Below are positions 1 to 5,309 of a stretch of DNA of 5,387 bases, piece after piece (positions within the stretch are counted from its first letter, which is position 1; every line of letters starts with the position of its first letter). Both the position numbers and the translations under genes were made by a program. Under the pieces are notes generated by a model, which saw nothing but the letters and a program-made list of their open reading frames with translations, was not told the DNA's origin and searched no databases. This DNA is from Gammaproteobacteria bacterium (GTDB lineage: Bacteria; Pseudomonadota; Gammaproteobacteria; PS1; Pseudothioglobaceae): assembly GCA_029937335.1 (NCBI GenBank), contig JAPYQD010000042.1, positions 1 to 5,387 on the forward strand. The letters are read 5' to 3'.

Positions 1-283
1 GAGATTGGTTGCGGATCAAATCCGTAACAAACCAGTAGAGGAAGCATTGAACATTCTGTCGTTTAGTAATAAGGGAGCGGCTAAATTAGTTAAGAAAGTA
101 TTAAACTCAGCTATTTCTAATGCTGAGCATAATGATGGTCTTGATATTGATGAGTTGAAAGTAAGTAGTATTTATATTGATGAAGGCTCAACAATGAAAA
201 GAATTCGCCCTAGAGCAAAAGGTAGAGCGAATCGTATTTTAAAAAGAACAAGCCACATTACAGTTGGCGTAAGCGCAGGTTAA
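1..283 (+). CDS. rplV: 50S ribosomal protein L22, 5'-truncated by the window edge
   Basis: L22 binds 23S rRNA early in 50S assembly, and its long beta-hairpin lines the peptide exit tunnel. Reading begins at the AGA codon at 2-4, which continues the family motif RLVAD. The TTG at 5 is therefore an internal Leu, not a start. Against E. coli L22 (110 residues) the 93 visible residues match residues 18-110 without gaps, so about 17 residues lie upstream. The signatures LVKKVLNSAISNAEHN and RPRAKGRANRILKRTSHITV are present. The tunnel-hairpin tip MKR (codons 194-202) is intact; in E. coli, deletion of these three residues gives macrolide resistance. A small oddity is Ser where E. coli has Pro in EGPSMKR (here EGSTMKR). 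Only 2 bases separate its stop from rpsC, so coupled translation is likely. The identification is secure. Confidence 0.97.
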   Translation, partial: RLVADQIRNKPVEEALNILSFSNKGAAKLVKKVLNSAISNAEHNDGLDIDELKVSSIYIDEGSTMKRIRPRAKGRANRILKRTSHITVGVSAG

Positions 284-285
284 TT

Positions 286-978
286 ATGGGTCAAAAAGTA
301 AATCCAAAAGGTATTAGATTAGGCATCGTTAAAGATTGGGATTCTAAGTGGTATGCAAATTCTCAAGATTATCCTAAGTACTTGTTATCTGATATCGAAG
401 TTAGAGATTTCTTATTTGAGAAATTAAAATCTGCTTCTGTTAGTCGCGTTCAAATTGAACGTCTAGCTAACAATGCTAAAGTTGTGATTCATACCGCACG
501 TCCTGGCATTGTTATTGGTAAGAAAGGTGCTGATATTGAGCAACTTAAAACCATCGTATCTAAAATGATGGGTATTCCAGTACATATTAGTATTGAAGAA
601 ATTAAAAAGCCTGAACTAGACGCGCGTCTAGTGGCTGAAAACATTGCGCAGCAATTAGAAAAACGTGTGATGTATCGTCGTGCGGTTAAGCGTGTATTAG
701 GTAATGCAACACGCCTAGGCGCTCAAGGTATTAAGGTCATGGTAAGTGGCCGATTAAATGGTGCTGAGATTGCACGTTCTGAATGGTACCGTGAAGGTCG
801 TGTACCTTTGCATACATTTAGAGCAGACGTTGATTATTCATCATATGGTGCAAACACACAATACGGTGTAATCGGTATTAAAGTTTGGATCTTTAAAGGT
901 GAAATCTTAGATCACAAAAAAGGAACATTGGATGAGGTTGCTCGTCGTGGTGCAACAACTCAACTAGGCAAGAAGTAA
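286..978 (+). CDS. rpsC: 30S ribosomal protein S3
   Basis: S3 sits on the 30S head at the mRNA entry channel with S4 and S5, and contributes to the ribosome's mRNA helicase activity. The protein has 230 residues, against 233 in E. coli. The N-terminus MGQKVNPKGIRLG is diagnostic and fixes the ATG start. A type II KH domain follows, with its GxxG loop in GIVIGKKG at residues 74-81. The C-terminal domain contains GRLNGAEIARSEWYREGRVP at about 155-174 and YGVIGIKVWIFKGE at about 193-206. R131, R132 and K135 fall at the positions of the basic residues implicated in helicase activity in E. coli. The tail after residue 207 differs from E. coli, as is normal for this variable region. The Shine-Dalgarno sequence is weak (AGGT at the end of rplV), consistent with coupling to L22 translation. 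Confidence 0.99.
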   Translation: MGQKVNPKGIRLGIVKDWDSKWYANSQDYPKYLLSDIEVRDFLFEKLKSASVSRVQIERLANNAKVVIHTARPGIVIGKKGADIEQLKTIVSKMMGIPVHISIEEIKKPELDARLVAENIAQQLEKRVMYRRAVKRVLGNATRLGAQGIKVMVSGRLNGAEIARSEWYREGRVPLHTFRADVDYSSYGANTQYGVIGIKVWIFKGEILDHKKGTLDEVARRGATTQLGKK

Positions 979-989
979 AGGACTGAAAA

Positions 990-1400
990 ATGCTACAACC
1001 TAAACGTACAAAATTTAGAAAAATGATGAAAGGCCGTAATCGCGGTCTAGCCACTGGCCACAAGGTTAGTTTTGGTGAAATCGGTTTGCAAGCTGTTGGC
1101 AGATGTCGTATGACAGCTAGACAAATCGAATCAGCACGTCGTGCAATGACACGCCATGTGAAGCGTCAAGGTAAGATTTGGATTCGCGTATTCCCAGACA
1201 AGCCAATTACTAAAAAACCATTAGAAGTTCGAATGGGTAAAGGTAAAGGTAGTGTTGAATATTGGGTAGCGCAAATTAAACCAGGTCAAATGTTGTTCGA
1301 AATGCAAGGTGTTGATGAAACTATTGCAAGAGAAGCATTTGCATTGGCAGCAGCTAAATTACCAGTAAAAACAACAGTAGTTAAACGGACGGTGATGTAA
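990..1400 (+). CDS. rplP: 50S ribosomal protein L16
   Basis: L16 is a late-assembling 50S protein near the A site and central protuberance that helps position aminoacyl-tRNA. It has 136 residues, the same as E. coli. The N-terminus MLQPKRTKFRKM fixes the start. ARQIESARRAMTRHVKRQGK at about 43-62 and IWIRVFPDKPITKKP at about 63-77 are family signatures. Arg81 in VRMGKGKG aligns with the arginine that E. coli YcfD/RoxA hydroxylates, so the substrate site is conserved, although the enzyme cannot be seen here. The Shine-Dalgarno AAGGA at 978-982 touches the rpsC stop, 11 bases downstream of which L16 begins. The stop TAA shares its last base with the rpmC ATG. Confidence 0.99.
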   Translation: MLQPKRTKFRKMMKGRNRGLATGHKVSFGEIGLQAVGRCRMTARQIESARRAMTRHVKRQGKIWIRVFPDKPITKKPLEVRMGKGKGSVEYWVAQIKPGQMLFEMQGVDETIAREAFALAAAKLPVKTTVVKRTVM

Positions 1401-1588
1401 TGGATATTAAAGAATTAAGAGAGCAAGATGTCTCACAATTAAACGAAACGCTAATGACGCTTTTGAAAGAGCACTTTGAGTTGCGTATGCAGCACAAAAC
1501 TGCACAGTTAGGCGATCCTACTAAGTTGGGAAAAACCAAAAGAACCATTGCACAAGTTAAAACAATTATTAAAGAGAAACAAGCATGA
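1400..1588 (+). CDS. rpmC: 50S ribosomal protein L29
   Basis: L29 is a small two-helix protein beside the exit tunnel that, with L23, forms the docking area for trigger factor and SRP. It has 62 residues, against 63 in E. coli. MDIKELREQDVSQLNETL forms the first helix and the family core FELRMQHKTAQL at about 26-37 is present. The C-terminal part, TKRTIAQVKTIIKEK, matches the usual RRxxARVKTxxxEK helix. Its ATG overlaps the rplP stop by one base (TAATG) and its TGA overlaps the rpsQ start by four (ATGA), so both boundaries look translationally coupled. The upstream Shine-Dalgarno match is poor, which supports reinitiation after L16. Confidence 0.98.
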   Translation: MDIKELREQDVSQLNETLMTLLKEHFELRMQHKTAQLGDPTKLGKTKRTIAQVKTIIKEKQA

Positions 1589-1851
1589 GTGATAATAAAG
1601 TAGAACGCGTACTAATGGGTACGGTTGTAAGTGCAGGTCGTGATAAGACGATTGCTGTAATGATCGAGCGTAAAGTTAGACACCCAATTTATAAAAAGTA
1701 CATCAAACGTAGTACTAAGGTTCATGCACACGATGAAAATAACGAATGTAGTTTAGGTGATACAGTCAGAGTAGTGGAAGCAAAGCCATTCTCTAAGACT
1801 AAACATTGGGCATTGTTAGAAGTCGTTGAGAAATCAGTTTCGATTGATTAA
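1585..1851 (+). CDS. rpsQ: 30S ribosomal protein S17
   Basis: S17 is a primary 16S rRNA-binding protein with an OB fold that organises the 5' domain of the 30S subunit. It has 88 residues, against 84 in E. coli; the extra length is two residues at the N-terminus and a short SID tail at the C-terminus. RHPIYKKYIKRSTK at about 32-45, HDENNEC at 49-55 and SKTKHW at 70-75 are characteristic. The ATG lies within the ATGA overlap with rpmC. In E. coli this is the last gene of the S10 operon. Here no terminator follows, and L14 starts 28 bases later. Confidence 0.99.
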   Translation: MSDNKVERVLMGTVVSAGRDKTIAVMIERKVRHPIYKKYIKRSTKVHAHDENNECSLGDTVRVVEAKPFSKTKHWALLEVVEKSVSID

Positions 1852-1879
1852 TTTATAGCATATTAAAAGAGAATAAGAC
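1852..1879 (+). other. S10/spc operon junction, 28 bases, no terminator
   Basis: This is the longest non-coding gap in the window. It separates the last S10-operon gene (rpsQ) from the first spc-operon gene (rplN). In E. coli the corresponding gap is longer and carries the S10 terminator and the spc promoter. Here it is AT-rich, with no GC-rich inverted repeat and no U-run. A purine-rich AAGAGA (about 1867-1872) serves as the probable rplN ribosome binding site. I infer read-through transcription between the two blocks. Confidence 0.7.
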
Positions 1880-2248
1880 ATGATTCAAATGCAAACAAAA
1901 CTTCATATTGCGGACAACAGCGGTGGTGTTAAAGCAATGTGTATTAAAGTACTAGGTGGCTCTAAGCGTCGTTATGCCGGTATTGGTGATGTGATTAAAG
2001 TCAGTATCAAAGAAGCTTCACCACGCGGTAAAGTTAAAAAAGGTGATGTTTATGATGCCGTTGTTGTGCGTACAGCACATGGCGTTCGTCGTACTGATGG
2101 TTCTCGCATCCGTTTTGATAGTAATGCATGTGTGCTTTTAAACACTAAACTTGAGCCAGTTGGTACGCGTATTTTTGGCCCAGTTACTCGTGAATTACGT
2201 AACAAGCAATTTATGAAGATTGTGTCATTAGCACCAGAGGTACTGTAA
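1880..2248 (+). CDS. rplN: 50S ribosomal protein L14
   Basis: L14 lies on the subunit interface, contacts 16S helix 14 in bridge B8, and is the usual docking site of the silencing factor RsfS. It has 122 residues; E. coli has 123, the difference being one residue in the loop before GTRIFG. Signatures in order are the N-terminal IADNSGG at 10-16, CIKVLGGSKRRYAGIGD at 21-37, the RGKVKKGDV loop at about 49-57, and GTRIFGPVTREL at 95-106. The tail FMKIVSLAPEVL is identical to the E. coli tail except Val for Ile. Its stop shares one base with the rplX ATG (TAATG at 2246-2250). Open frames on the opposite strand here are shadows of L14 and L24. Confidence 0.99.
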   Translation: MIQMQTKLHIADNSGGVKAMCIKVLGGSKRRYAGIGDVIKVSIKEASPRGKVKKGDVYDAVVVRTAHGVRRTDGSRIRFDSNACVLLNTKLEPVGTRIFGPVTRELRNKQFMKIVSLAPEVL

Positions 2249-2559
2249 TGCAAAAGATTAAATTAAATGACGAAGTGATCGTTATTGCTGGCAAGGACAA
2301 AGGTTCTACGGGCACAGTCACTAAAATCACTAATATTAAAGTCGTAGTTGAGGGTTTGAATATTGCTAAAAAGCATGTAAAGGCAAATCCAAATGCTGGC
2401 GTAACTGGCGGCATCATTGATACAGAAATGCCAATGGCGATTTCAAATGTAGCAATCTACAACGCAAAAACAGAAAAAGCAGACAGAGTTGGTGTTCGCA
2501 CTGACAAAGACGGCAACAAAGAAAGATTTTTTAAATCAAACGGCGATTCAATCGTTTGA
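2248..2559 (+). CDS. rplX: 50S ribosomal protein L24
   Basis: L24 is one of the two initiators of 50S assembly. It binds the 5' domain of 23S rRNA and sits near the exit tunnel opening. It has 103 residues, against 104 in E. coli. A KOW motif occupies about residues 6-33, with the GKDKG turn at 15-19. GGIIDTEMPMAISNV at 54-68 is the typical second signature. The start is fixed by the one-base overlap with rplN and by a GAGG Shine-Dalgarno at 2237-2240 inside the end of rplN. It ends 21 bases before rplE, the place where S8 represses the spc operon in E. coli. Confidence 0.99.
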   Translation: MQKIKLNDEVIVIAGKDKGSTGTVTKITNIKVVVEGLNIAKKHVKANPNAGVTGGIIDTEMPMAISNVAIYNAKTEKADRVGVRTDKDGNKERFFKSNGDSIV

Positions 2560-2565
2560 ACAAGT

Positions 2566-2571
2566 TAAGGA
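2566..2571 (+). promoter_or_regulatory. Shine-Dalgarno site for the GTG-initiated rplE
   Basis: TAAGGA lies 9 bases before the GTG at 2581 and supports that codon as the L5 start. No ATG lies between the rplX stop and the conserved L5 N-terminus. The site sits in the loop of a weak 4-bp inverted repeat, AGTT (2563-2566) with AACT (2573-2576), whose left arm overlaps the first base of the motif. Confidence 0.75.
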
Positions 2572-2580
2572 AAACTAACC

Positions 2581-3132
2581 GTGTCTAGATTACAAGAACA
2601 ATACAAAAAAGAAATTTTACCTGCGCTACAAAAAGAGCTAGGTATGACTAATCCTATGCAAGTGCCTAAGATCGAGAAGATCACCATTAACATGGGTTTG
2701 GGTAGTGCACTAGGTGACAAGAAAATCTTACAAAGTGCATTAGAAGAAATGAGTCTTATTTCTGGTCAAAAGCCAATGACTTGTAATGCGCGTAAGTCAG
2801 TCGCAAGTTTCAAATTAAGAGAAGGCAACCCGATTGGTTGTAAGGTAACCCTACGCAAGGAAAAGATGTATGAATTTCTTGATCGTTTGGTGAGCATTGC
2901 GATTCCTCGTATTCGTGATTTCCGTGGTTTAAATGAAAAATCATTTGATGGCCGTGGTAACTACAACATGGGCTTAACAGAACAAATCGTATTCCCAGAA
3001 ATTGATTTTGAAAAAGTAACTAGAACACGTGGTATGGATATCGCTATCACCACTTCTGCTACTAACAATGATGACGCTAAGAAACTATTAGCAATGTTTA
3101 ATTTCCCATTTAAAGGACAGGAAAATGGCTAA
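2581..3132 (+). CDS. rplE: 50S ribosomal protein L5, GTG start
   Basis: L5 is part of the 5S rRNA particle (with L18 and L25) in the central protuberance, and contacts S13 and P-site tRNA across the subunit bridge. It has 183 residues; E. coli has 179, and the extra residues are the GQENG tail after the usual NFPFK ending. Signatures are IEKITINMGLG at 31-41, ISGQKP at 60-65, IPRIRDFRGL at 108-117 and FDGRGNYNMG at 122-131. The start is GTG, the only non-ATG start among the intact genes here; MSRLQEQY aligns with E. coli MAKLHDYY. The 3' end overlaps rpsN by 8 bases, the deepest overlap in the window, so the extra C-terminal residues carry the rpsN ribosome binding site. Confidence 0.99.
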   Translation: MSRLQEQYKKEILPALQKELGMTNPMQVPKIEKITINMGLGSALGDKKILQSALEEMSLISGQKPMTCNARKSVASFKLREGNPIGCKVTLRKEKMYEFLDRLVSIAIPRIRDFRGLNEKSFDGRGNYNMGLTEQIVFPEIDFEKVTRTRGMDIAITTSATNNDDAKKLLAMFNFPFKGQENG

Positions 3133-3430
3133 AAAGTCTATGATAAATAGAGACATCAAGCGCACAAAGTTGGTTGAAAAATACCGTACTAAGCGTCTTG
3201 AATTAAAGAAAACGATTAAAAGTGTACACTCTTCTGATGAAGAGCGTTTTCAAGCAACGATTAAGTTGCAGGCACTACCACGTGATGCATCACCTACCCG
3301 TCAACGTAGTCGTTGTGGTTTAACAGGTCGTCCACATGGTTTCTATCGCAAGTTTGGTCTAGCGAGAACAAAATTAAGAGAGCGCACTATGAATGGTGAA
3401 GTGCCCGGTTTATCTAAAGCAAGTTGGTAG
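3125..3430 (+). CDS. rpsN: 30S ribosomal protein S14, zinc-free type
   Basis: S14 binds in the 30S head near S3, S10 and S19. It has 101 residues, the length of the long form found in E. coli. It has only one cysteine (C64) and lacks the paired CxxC knuckles of the short zinc-binding form, so it is the C-minus type. LPRDASPTRQRSRCGLTGRP at about 51-70 followed by RKFGLART, and the ending PGLSKASW, are diagnostic. Its ATG lies inside the last codons of rplE. The Shine-Dalgarno AAGGA at 3113-3117 is followed by a second candidate, AGGA at 3119-3122, close to the start. The TAG stop is built into the AGGAGG element that serves rpsH. Confidence 0.99.
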   Translation: MAKKSMINRDIKRTKLVEKYRTKRLELKKTIKSVHSSDEERFQATIKLQALPRDASPTRQRSRCGLTGRPHGFYRKFGLARTKLRERTMNGEVPGLSKASW

Positions 3431-3434
3431 GAGG
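3429..3434 (+). promoter_or_regulatory. Consensus Shine-Dalgarno for rpsH overlapping the rpsN stop
   Basis: AGGAGG is the strongest ribosome binding site in the window. It shares its first two bases with the rpsN TAG stop and lies 8 bases before the ATG at 3443. This spacing favours that ATG over the second in-frame ATG two codons later. A ribosome terminating on rpsN is therefore directly on the rpsH initiation site. Confidence 0.85.
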
Positions 3435-3442
3435 AAAATAAT

Positions 3443-3838
3443 ATGAGTATGTCTGATCCAGTTGCTGATATGTTAACCCGCATTCGTAATGCGCACATGG
3501 TTGATAAGAAAGAAGTTAATATCCCAGCATCAAATTTAAAGTCTGCAATCGCAAGTGTGATGCAGCAAGAAGGTTACATTGAGTCATTTAGCGTTGACGG
3601 CGAAGCTGCCGCTAAAACTTTAACCATTAAGTTAAAGTACTATGACGACAAACCGGTGATTGATTCTTTGCAAAGAATCTCTAAGCCAAGTTTACGTGTG
3701 TATGTAAAGAGTACTGAAATGCCAAGCGTTATGAATGGTCTAGGTATTGTAATTGTTTCAACACCTAAGGGTGTAATGACTGGTCAAAACGCAGCAGCTG
3801 AAAATGTTGGTGGTGAAGTTTTGTGCAGCATTTCTTAA
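3443..3838 (+). CDS. rpsH: 30S ribosomal protein S8
   Basis: S8 is a primary binder of the 16S central domain (helix 21). In E. coli it is also the translational repressor of the spc operon, acting on mRNA at the start of L5. It has 131 residues, against 130 in E. coli. DPVADMLTRIRNA at 5-17 and the RNA-binding signature STPKGVMT at 106-113 are present, followed by GGEVLCSIS in the place of E. coli GGEIICYVA. MSMSDP parallels MSMQDP of E. coli and supports the first ATG. The gap to rplF is 15 bases. Autoregulation is expected from the family but cannot be shown from this gene alone. Confidence 0.99.
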   Translation: MSMSDPVADMLTRIRNAHMVDKKEVNIPASNLKSAIASVMQQEGYIESFSVDGEAAAKTLTIKLKYYDDKPVIDSLQRISKPSLRVYVKSTEMPSVMNGLGIVIVSTPKGVMTGQNAAAENVGGEVLCSIS

Positions 3839-3853
3839 TTAGGGAGTTATAAG

Positions 3854-4399
3854 ATGTCTAGAATTGCAAAAGCACCAATCGAAATTCCAGCTGGCGTTGA
3901 GGTATCTATTAATGATGCAAATATGTCAGTCAAAGGTAAATTAGGCCAATTACAGATGGATGTTCATCCGTCGGTAGTAATTACCAATACAGAAAATGTA
4001 CTAACATTTGATATTGCCAAGGTAGATAAGAGTGATCAAAAGAAAGCATGGGCGCAAGCCGGTACGGCAAGAGCCAATACTGCTAATTTGATTCAAGGTG
4101 TCTCAGAAGGTTGGGAAAAGAAATTAACATTAATCGGTGTTGGTTACCGTGCAAAGTCAATGGGTAAAGTGTTAGATTTAACCCTAGGTTTTTCACACCC
4201 GGTTAAATACAATTTACCCGAAGGTATTACAGCTGAAACACCTTCACAAACAGAAATTATTGTGAAGGGTATGGACAAGCAAAAAGTAGGACAAGCGGCT
4301 GCTGAAATTAGAGCTTACCGTCCGCCAGAGCCTTACAAAGGTAAAGGTGTGCGCTACACTGACGAATATGTTGTTCGTAAAGAAGCTAAGAAGAAATAA
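3854..4399 (+). CDS. rplF: 50S ribosomal protein L6
   Basis: L6 has two similar domains and sits at the base of the L7/L12 stalk near the sarcin-ricin loop and factor-binding site. It has 181 residues, against 177 in E. coli. The N-terminus MSRIAKAPIEIPAGVEV fixes the start, which is preceded by AGGGAG at 3841-3846, 7 bases upstream. Domain 1 covers about residues 1-82. Domain 2 starts around KKLTLIGVGYRA (89-100) and ends with the family signature RPPEPYKGKGVRY at 156-168, then a basic EAKKK tail. Nothing in it looks unusual. Confidence 0.99.
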   Translation: MSRIAKAPIEIPAGVEVSINDANMSVKGKLGQLQMDVHPSVVITNTENVLTFDIAKVDKSDQKKAWAQAGTARANTANLIQGVSEGWEKKLTLIGVGYRAKSMGKVLDLTLGFSHPVKYNLPEGITAETPSQTEIIVKGMDKQKVGQAAAEIRAYRPPEPYKGKGVRYTDEYVVRKEAKKK

Positions 4400-4415
4400 T
4401 ATAAGGTATTAAGAT

Positions 4416-4763
4416 ATGAAATTGTCTAAAAAACAAGCTCGTTTAAGAAGAGCAACTAAATTTAGAGCAAAGCATGCTGCAAGAAGTGTAGAGCGTTTGT
4501 GTGTATATAAAACCTCACAACACATTTATGCACAAATCATTAGTGGTTGTGGCACAAAAACATTGGCATCAGCATCAACGTTGACCGCTAAAGTTAAGAA
4601 TGGCGGTAATGTTGAAGCAGCAGCTAAGATTGGCGCTGAAATTGCCAAAGCAGCAAAAAAAGCAAAAGTAACGAAAGTCGCTTTTGATCGTTCTGGCTTT
4701 AAGTTTCATGGTCGGGTAAAGGCGTTAGCAGATGCGGCAAGAGACGGCGGATTAGACTTTTAA
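4416..4763 (+). CDS. rplR: 50S ribosomal protein L18
   Basis: L18 binds 5S rRNA with L5 and attaches it to the central protuberance. It has 115 residues, against 117 in E. coli. The basic N-terminus (KKQARLRRATKFRAKH at 5-20) contacts 5S RNA. HIYAQII at 36-42, AFDRSGFKFHGRVKALADAA at 89-108 and the ending GGLDF are characteristic. The region between 43 and 80 is Ala/Lys-rich and somewhat shorter than in E. coli. A TAAGG Shine-Dalgarno at 4402-4406 lies 9 bases upstream. The stop codon runs into eight consecutive A residues, 4762-4769. Confidence 0.99.
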   Translation: MKLSKKQARLRRATKFRAKHAARSVERLCVYKTSQHIYAQIISGCGTKTLASASTLTAKVKNGGNVEAAAKIGAEIAKAAKKAKVTKVAFDRSGFKFHGRVKALADAARDGGLDF

Positions 4764-4790
4764 AAAAAATTATAAACATAGGCGACAATA

Positions 4791-5309
4791 ATGGCTGAAT
4801 ATAAGAAAAATAATAATAACGACGATAACGAGTATATTGAAAAACTGGTTAATATTCGTCGCGTTGTCAAAGTAGTGAAAGGTGGTCGTATTTTTGGCTT
4901 CTCAGCACTGGTTGTTGTTGGCGATGGCAATGGTAAAGTAGGTTATAGCACGGGTAAAGCGCGTGAAGTACCTGCTGCAATTCAAAAAGCCATGGACAAA
5001 GCAAAAAAAGCAATGAAAACGGTACCTTTAAAAGACGGTACGCTTTATTACCCGATTACTTCTTGTGTTGGTGCTGCTAATGTTTACATGCAGCCTGCAT
5101 CAGAAGGTACGGGCGTTATTGCCGGTGGCCCAATGCGTAGTGTTTTAGAAGCAGTTGGTGTTCACAATATTTTGGCAAAATGTCATGGTACGCGTAATCC
5201 TATTAGTGTTGTTCGTGCGACTGTTGAAGGTTTAACGTCAATGACATCTCCACAGTCAGTTGCTGCTAAGCGTGGCAAAACTGTTGAGCAAATTACTGGG
5301 GAAGCATAA
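4791..5309 (+). CDS. rpsE: 30S ribosomal protein S5
   Basis: S5 lies on the back of the 30S subunit by the mRNA entry channel and influences decoding accuracy; its N-terminal loop forms part of the spectinomycin site. It has 172 residues, against 167 in E. coli. The S5 RNA-binding domain covers about residues 15-80, with VVKGGRIFGFSALVVVGDGNG at 28-48 (key residues GGRIF and GDGNG) and AREVPAAIQKAM at 57-68. The C-terminal domain has PASEGTGVIAGGPMR at 102-116 and VAAKRGKTVEQI at 157-168. The first 14 residues are a polar Asn/Asp-rich tail (NNNNDDN at 7-13) not shared with E. coli. The Shine-Dalgarno is weak (AGGCG, about 4780-4784). Its stop overlaps the next start by one base (TAATG). Confidence 0.99.
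   Translation: MAEYKKNNNNDDNEYIEKLVNIRRVVKVVKGGRIFGFSALVVVGDGNGKVGYSTGKAREVPAAIQKAMDKAKKAMKTVPLKDGTLYYPITSCVGAANVYMQPASEGTGVIAGGPMRSVLEAVGVHNILAKCHGTRNPISVVRATVEGLTSMTSPQSVAAKRGKTVEQITGEA
5298..5302 (+). promoter_or_regulatory. Probable Shine-Dalgarno for the gene after rpsE
   Basis: GGGGA within the last codons of rpsE stands 6 bases before the ATG at 5309. Together with the TAATG overlap it supports a genuine, coupled start for the Lys/Ala-rich frame that follows. Confidence 0.65.

Noticed and set aside
5..7. TTG as a start codon for the first gene
   Set aside because: The preceding AGA codon continues the conserved L22 sequence (RLVAD), so this Leu is internal and the gene is truncated by the window edge.
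1826..1854. Promoter-like pair TTGAGA and TAATTT, 17 bases apart, at the end of rpsQ
   Set aside because: The -35 match is good (5 of 6) but the -10 match is only 3 of 6. In AT-rich DNA this is expected by chance. The better -10-like TATAGC nearby is 22 bases away, too far.
2050..2253. Open frame on the - strand antisense to rplN
   Set aside because: It lies entirely over L14, its translation resembles no family I know, and the + strand protein is unmistakable. It is a shadow frame.
2211..2417. Open frame on the - strand antisense to rplX, with a hydrophobic stretch resembling a membrane segment
   Set aside because: The hydrophobicity is a by-product of reading the Lys/Asn-rich L24 codons in reverse. 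It overlaps the previous shadow frame and has no supporting ribosome binding site that I could see.
4758..4769. T4A8 run at the rplR stop codon as a terminator
   Set aside because: There is no preceding GC-rich hairpin, and the transcript would have an A-run rather than a U-run. It is simple AT-rich spacer.
5020..5052. Repeated ACGGTAC in rpsE
   Set aside because: It is a 7-base repeat within codons for conserved S5 residues, with no structure around it, and is likely chance.
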